64,000 nucleotides of DNA from Desulfocorpusculum sp964414345. Lineage in GTDB: Bacteria > Desulfobacterota > Desulfocorpusculales > Desulfocorpusculum. Below, in pieces: positions 60,641-64,000 of the stretch. Positions within the stretch are counted from its first letter, which is position 1. Every line of letters begins with the position of its first letter. The translations under genes and the position numbers were made by a program. The notes beneath the pieces were generated by a model that worked only from the letters and a program-made list of their open reading frames with translations, ran no database searches and was not told the DNA's origin. Location of the stretch: positions 1 through 64,000 of the forward strand of contig CAYPWF010000013.1 in assembly GCA_964414345.1 (NCBI GenBank), in the 5' to 3' direction.

Positions 60641-60660
60641 AGCCCGGGGAGGTGCAGCAG

Positions 60661-62082
60661 GTGGAAAAATCAAAGGAAGAGATCCTGAGGTATCTTCCCT
60701 CTGTGGAGGAGGTGCTTAAGGCTGCGGCTTGGGAGACCGCCCCTAGAAAGGCCTTGGTGGAGGCGGTTCGCACGCTTCTTGCCAGGGCCAGGCAGCAGAT
60801 CCTTTCATGCCCTGAGCAGGAGCTCGAGGCCTTTCAAAGGAACAGAAAAGATTGGATCCAATGGGTCCTGGCCGAGACCCGGGCTTGCTTGAGGCCCAGC
60901 TTGAGACCTCTTATAAACGCCACAGGCGTCATCGTGCACACCAACTTGGGGAGATCTCTTTTGGCCGAGGAGGCAGTGCAAGCAGTGACCCAGGCAGCAC
61001 GGAATTATTCCAACCTGGAGTTCGATCTGGAGCAAGGAAAAAGAGGCTCCCGCCAATCTCACCTGGAAGGGCTCCTACAACGACTCACCGGCGCCGAGGC
61101 AGCGGCTGTGGTGAACAACAATGCTGCAGCGGTGCTTATCTCTCTTAGGGCCCTGGCTGCAGGAAGGCAAGTGGTTGTCTCCAGGGGGGAACTGGTGGAA
61201 ATAGGAGGCTCCTTTAGAATGCCGGATGTGATGGCTCAAAGCGGGGCCTGCCTGGTGGAGGTGGGCACCACCAATAAGACCCATCCAAAAGACTACGAGG
61301 CCGCCATTGGTCAGGACACGGCCTTGCTCCTAAAGGTGCACACCAGCAACTACAGGATCCTGGGCTTCACCCGGGAGGTGAGCCTGGAGGAGTTGGTGGA
61401 AATAGGCCGTAGAAACAGTGTTCCTGTCATGTACGACCTGGGAAGCGGCTGCCTCTTGGATCTGGGTGAATGGGTCCAGGAGCCCGAACCCACGGTGCAA
61501 GAGGCTTTGGCCGCAGGGGCGGACCTTGTGACCTTCAGCGGGGACAAACTTCTGGGCGGGCCCCAGGCCGGCATAATTTTGGGGAGAAGGGATCTGGTGG
61601 AGAGCATCAAGCGCTATCCCCTTGCCAGAGCCGTTAGAATAGACAAGTTGACCTTGGCGGCCCTGCAGGCCACCTTGGAGCTCTACTGGGACCCCCAAAA
61701 AGCACTGGACCGAATCCCCACCTTGAGGATGATGAGCACGCCGGCCTCTAGTCTGCTTCCCAAGGCCAAAAGGCTGGCTCGCCTCATAAAGAGAGAAAGC
61801 CCTTGCATGCAGGTGCGGATGGCCGAGTCACACTCCAGGGTTGGCGGAGGGGCCCTGCCCCTGGTGAGGCTTCCAACCTGGGTTGTGGCCGTTAGCCTAC
61901 CGGGCAGCTCGGTGCAAAGACTAAACCGGAGTCTGAGGCAAGCAGAGCCCCCTGTTGTGGCCAGGGTTGCCCAGGAAGAGCTGATCCTGGATCTCAGGAC
62001 CATACAAGATAATGAGATCCCGCTTGTGGCTGAAGCCCTAGGCCGGTGTTCATCCTGCCAGAGGCCCCAAGAGCATTCATGA
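60661..62082 (+). CDS. selA: L-seryl-tRNA(Sec) selenium transferase
   Basis: The 473-aa PLP enzyme converts Ser-tRNA(Sec) to Sec-tRNA(Sec) using selenophosphate. It has NATGVIVHTNLGRSLL, EFDLEQGKRGSR, VVNNNAAAVLI, and FSGDKLLGGPQAGII with the PLP lysine. The preferred start is GTG 60661, with GGGGAGG 8 nt upstream; GTG 60652 sits inside that site and TTG 60583 lies within glcF. It shows that the organism makes selenocysteine. RluD is encoded next with an ATGA overlap. Confidence 0.95.
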   Translation: MEKSKEEILRYLPSVEEVLKAAAWETAPRKALVEAVRTLLARARQQILSCPEQELEAFQRNRKDWIQWVLAETRACLRPSLRPLINATGVIVHTNLGRSLLAEEAVQAVTQAARNYSNLEFDLEQGKRGSRQSHLEGLLQRLTGAEAAAVVNNNAAAVLISLRALAAGRQVVVSRGELVEIGGSFRMPDVMAQSGACLVEVGTTNKTHPKDYEAAIGQDTALLLKVHTSNYRILGFTREVSLEELVEIGRRNSVPVMYDLGSGCLLDLGEWVQEPEPTVQEALAAGADLVTFSGDKLLGGPQAGIILGRRDLVESIKRYPLARAVRIDKLTLAALQATLELYWDPQKALDRIPTLRMMSTPASSLLPKAKRLARLIKRESPCMQVRMAESHSRVGGGALPLVRLPTWVVAVSLPGSSVQRLNRSLRQAEPPVVARVAQEELILDLRTIQDNEIPLVAEALGRCSSCQRPQEHS

Positions 62083-63074
62083 GCCCTGAGAAGCTCAGGT
62101 GTGTGCAAGGCCGGCAAGACCGGCTGGACAAGTTCTTGGCTCGAGAGCTGGACATAACCCGCTCCCAGGTCAAAAGGCTCATCCAGGAAGGTCACGTGCT
62201 TCTAAACGGAAACCCCGCCAGACCCTCCTCATGGGTAGAGGCCGGAGCATTGGTACAAGTTCATCTTCCTCCACCCAAGCCTTCGGGGGTGGAGCCCGAG
62301 CCCATGGAGCTGTCTATTCTTTATGAAGACCAAGAGCTCCTTGTCTTGAACAAACAAGCCGGCTTAGTGGTTCACCCTGGGGCAGGTCACTTGGGGAGCA
62401 CCCTGGTCAACGGTCTCCTGGCCCATTGTCCAGGAATCAGGGGTGTGGGAGGCCTTGAGAGAGCAGGACTTGTTCACAGACTGGACAAGGACACCACAGG
62501 CGCCATGGTGGTGGCCAAGACGGAAAGAGCTCACAGGCTGCTCAGCCTTCAGTTCAAGGAGCGAAAGGTCAGGAAGGATTACCTGGCCCTGGTCTGGGGG
62601 TTGGTTCGGGAGGAGAGGGGGTTGGTGGAGCTCTCTTTGGGGAGGGACCCAAAACACAGGCTCAGGATCTCCCCCCGTTCCAGGAGGAGCAGGGAAGCCC
62701 GCACAGCGTGGGAGGTGCTGGCTCGCTTGGGTAGGACTACCTGGCTCAAGGCCAGGCCCGAGACAGGAAGGACTCACCAGATAAGGGTTCACCTCTCCTC
62801 CATGGGTCACCCTGTGGTGGGAGACCCCCTTTATGGAGGCAGGAGCGGGTGGAAGTCTCTCTCCCCAGCTGAGGGACGGGAGGTGTTGGGTAAGGTGGAG
62901 CGCCAGCTTCTTCATGCCTGGAGGCTTTGCTTTGAGCACCCCCTCTCAGGGGAAAGGCTCTGTTTCCAGGCACCCATCCCAAATGACTTGGCTTGGGTGC
63001 TCCAAGCCCTGGGCCTGGATCCCTCCCCCTGGCAAGGATCGGTATCAGGCAGGTCAAGCCTGCAAGAGCCTTGA
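62079..63074 (+). CDS. RluA/RluD-family rRNA or tRNA pseudouridine synthase
   Basis: This is a 331-aa protein. An N-terminal S4 RNA-binding domain (about 10-70: DRLDKFLARELDITRSQVKRLIQEG) is followed by the catalytic domain with GLVHRLDKDTTGAMVVAK holding the catalytic Asp. GRTHQIRVHLSSMGHPVVGD is also present. It isomerises uridine in RNA; the exact site is not known. The start ATG 62079 overlaps the selA stop (ATGA). Confidence 0.93.
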   Translation: MSPEKLRCVQGRQDRLDKFLARELDITRSQVKRLIQEGHVLLNGNPARPSSWVEAGALVQVHLPPPKPSGVEPEPMELSILYEDQELLVLNKQAGLVVHPGAGHLGSTLVNGLLAHCPGIRGVGGLERAGLVHRLDKDTTGAMVVAKTERAHRLLSLQFKERKVRKDYLALVWGLVREERGLVELSLGRDPKHRLRISPRSRRSREARTAWEVLARLGRTTWLKARPETGRTHQIRVHLSSMGHPVVGDPLYGGRSGWKSLSPAEGREVLGKVERQLLHAWRLCFEHPLSGERLCFQAPIPNDLAWVLQALGLDPSPWQGSVSGRSSLQEP

Positions 63075-63099
63075 CTGGTGGGGTGTCTTGAAATAGGAT
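63071..63099 (+). promoter_or_regulatory. Sigma70 promoter of tRNA-Glu
   Basis: TTGACT (63071-63076) and TAGGAT (63094-63099) are exactly 17 bp apart, and the -10 box is 18 bp before the tRNA 5' end. The -35 box overlaps the stop codon of the RluD-type gene. Confidence 0.6.
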
Positions 63100-63117
63100 A
63101 GTTTTACTTTGTGTTTT

Positions 63118-63190
63118 GGTCCCATCGTCTAGTGGCCTAGGATATCGGCCTCTCACGCCGGAGACACGGGTTCGAGTCCCGTTGGGACCA
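63118..63190 (+). tRNA. tRNA-Glu(CUC)
   Basis: The 73-nt gene has an acceptor stem GGTCCCA/TGGGACC with discriminator A. The anticodon arm is TCGGC-CTCTCAC-GCCGG with anticodon CTC, and the T arm is GGGTTCGAGTCCC. CCA is not encoded, unlike in the tRNA-Gln gene. Confidence 0.95.
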
Positions 63191-63331
63191 TCACAAGTGC
63201 AATTAACACCCCTGATCAAAAATAATTCAGAGCCTTTGCCTCTTTACTCTTGAGGCTCATTGGGTGGGACACGCTTCGTACACCCGTAATCCAGGACTTT
63301 TTTTGGCCGACCCCTGTTTGCGTCGGGGAAA

Positions 63332-64000
63332 TTACCTCAGGGAGGGTATCCTATCACTGGGCTCTACTGCAGGATTGCGTGCCAGCGAAAGCTCAGGATC
63401 CGCGGTCTCTTCTTCTTCCAACTCACCTGAGACCTGAAATCGTCTTACAAATCGCCTGTCTATCCAGTCTTTTAGGTAAAATGCCAGCTTTCCCTGCCAG
63501 ATGATGCCGCCTCTCCAGTATATGCCCCGGCCGTCTCCAAGGTTGAGGATCAAGAGGTACTTTCCCTGGGCCTTGAAAGAAGACATGTTTTCACATTCCA
63601 ATGCAGCCGCCAGGTTTTTCAAGAGAACCCTGCCTTGGCGCACCGCGTACACCCCCACCTTGTCCAAGGTTTGTCCCTTTAGGCTTATGCAGTCTCCGGC
63701 ACCAAACATTTCGGGATGCTCCACGCTTTGAAGTCTGTGATCCACCAGCAATCCCCCATCCGCTCCCACTCGGAGTCCGGAAGCTCTAAAAATGGAAGGC
63801 GGTCTCACCCCTGTGGCCAGGAAGGCCAGCTCATAAGGTATCTGCATCCCGTTGTCCAGGAAAGCCTTTTTGCAGGAGAGGGAAATGACCCGGGGGCCTT
63901 CCAGGACCTTTATCCCTCTAGCCCTAAAGGAGCTCTGGACCATTCTCCTGGCCTTCTCCGGTAAGCTCCCGAGCCAGCTTCGCCCTGCCAGCAGGGTGAT
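63332..64000 (-). CDS. Pyridine nucleotide-disulfide oxidoreductase of the SelD-associated type, C-terminal part
   Basis: The visible 222 residues, open at the right window edge, include LAFLATGVRPPSIFRASGLRV, then VEHPEMFGAGDCISL (FAD-binding end of the fold) and VYAVRQGRVLLKNL. The end reads AFYLKDWIDRRFVRRF, typical of the NADH-dehydrogenase-like flavoprotein found alone or fused to the N-terminus of selenophosphate synthetase. A SelD connection fits selA being 1.3 kb away, but selD itself is not in view, so this is inference. It is convergent to the tRNA-Glu gene. Confidence 0.8.
   Translation of the reverse strand: MTLLAGRSWLGSLPEKARRMVQSSFRARGIKVLEGPRVISLSCKKAFLDNGMQIPYELAFLATGVRPPSIFRASGLRVGADGGLLVDHRLQSVEHPEMFGAGDCISLKGQTLDKVGVYAVRQGRVLLKNLAAALECENMSSFKAQGKYLLILNLGDGRGIYWRGGIIWQGKLAFYLKDWIDRRFVRRFQVSGELEEEETADPELSLARNPAVEPSDRIPSLR

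Overview
This window looks like chromosomal DNA of a high-GC anaerobic deltaproteobacterium (Desulfobacterota/Thermodesulfobacteriota, broadly Syntrophobacter-like). The supporting features are dense multihaem c-type cytochromes, a NapC-type quinol-oxidising cytochrome, molybdopterin oxidoreductases with an FmdE partner, a C_GCAxxG_C_C protein, a beta-keto acid cleavage enzyme, a MFE-2-like dehydrogenase beside an acyl-CoA dehydrogenase, and a selenocysteine synthase. The genus cannot be fixed from the sequence alone. Most genes have strong Shine-Dalgarno sites. Several intergenic regions carry sigma70-like promoters with 16-19 bp spacers. No CRISPR array, prophage or insertion sequence was seen.

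Layout. 1-1150: the N-terminal part of a beta-hydroxyacid dehydrogenase, a hairpin-bearing spacer, and an XRE-type regulator with a Cys/Trp-rich two-CW domain whose own promoter overlaps a perfect palindrome. 1204-6222: a cytochrome locus of a trihaem c7, a seven-haem NapC-like protein, a pentahaem protein, a membrane-anchored nonahaem protein and a di-haem cytochrome b. It encodes 24 c-type haem motifs in two transcription units separated by a terminator. 6317-11043: carB and carA with a terminator-like element between them. 11122-15788: an unknown coiled-coil protein, glnS, a DUF5661 protein and malate dehydrogenase. 15884-18344: succinate dehydrogenase/fumarate reductase B and A subunits without a membrane subunit nearby; the A subunit appears to start at CTG. 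18588-22361: a frameshifted small secreted protein and a large secreted subtilase.

22431-31284 is the most unusual metabolic stretch. It holds a molybdopterin oxidoreductase with Asp in place of one FeS-cluster cysteine, a convergent LpdD-like protein, a double YggT membrane protein, then a second molybdopterin oxidoreductase coupled to an FmdE-family protein, an amidase and a membrane protein. 31328-32377 holds degenerate intergenic repeats and tRNA-Gln(CUG) with its own promoter and terminator. 32374-37873 is a tightly packed run (DsbA-like, DUF488, phoA, RlmJ-like, fumC, DUF167). 37937-40078 is a beta-oxidation pair. 40312-43403 is a four-gene DUF4388/Roadblock-like/HAMP signalling operon. 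43513-57592 is mixed housekeeping and accessory content: BKACE, C_GCAxxG_C_C, a B12-binding radical SAM protein, RNase D, an SpmA-SpmB fusion, gpmA, a spermidine-synthase-like membrane fusion, a NifA-like sigma54 activator and nadE. 57897-64000 is a co-directional glcD-glcF-selA-RluD run, then tRNA-Glu(CUC), then the C-terminal part of a flavoprotein of the type often fused to SelD.

How it fits together: Mdh, FumC and SdhAB cover a succinate-fumarate-malate-oxaloacetate segment. The cytochrome locus could link the quinone pool to periplasmic or extracellular electron acceptors. The acyl-CoA dehydrogenase, SDR, BKACE and glycolate-oxidase-like genes point to fatty and keto acid catabolism. Several non-coding spacers share a family of degenerate repeats containing G/C-rich hairpins.
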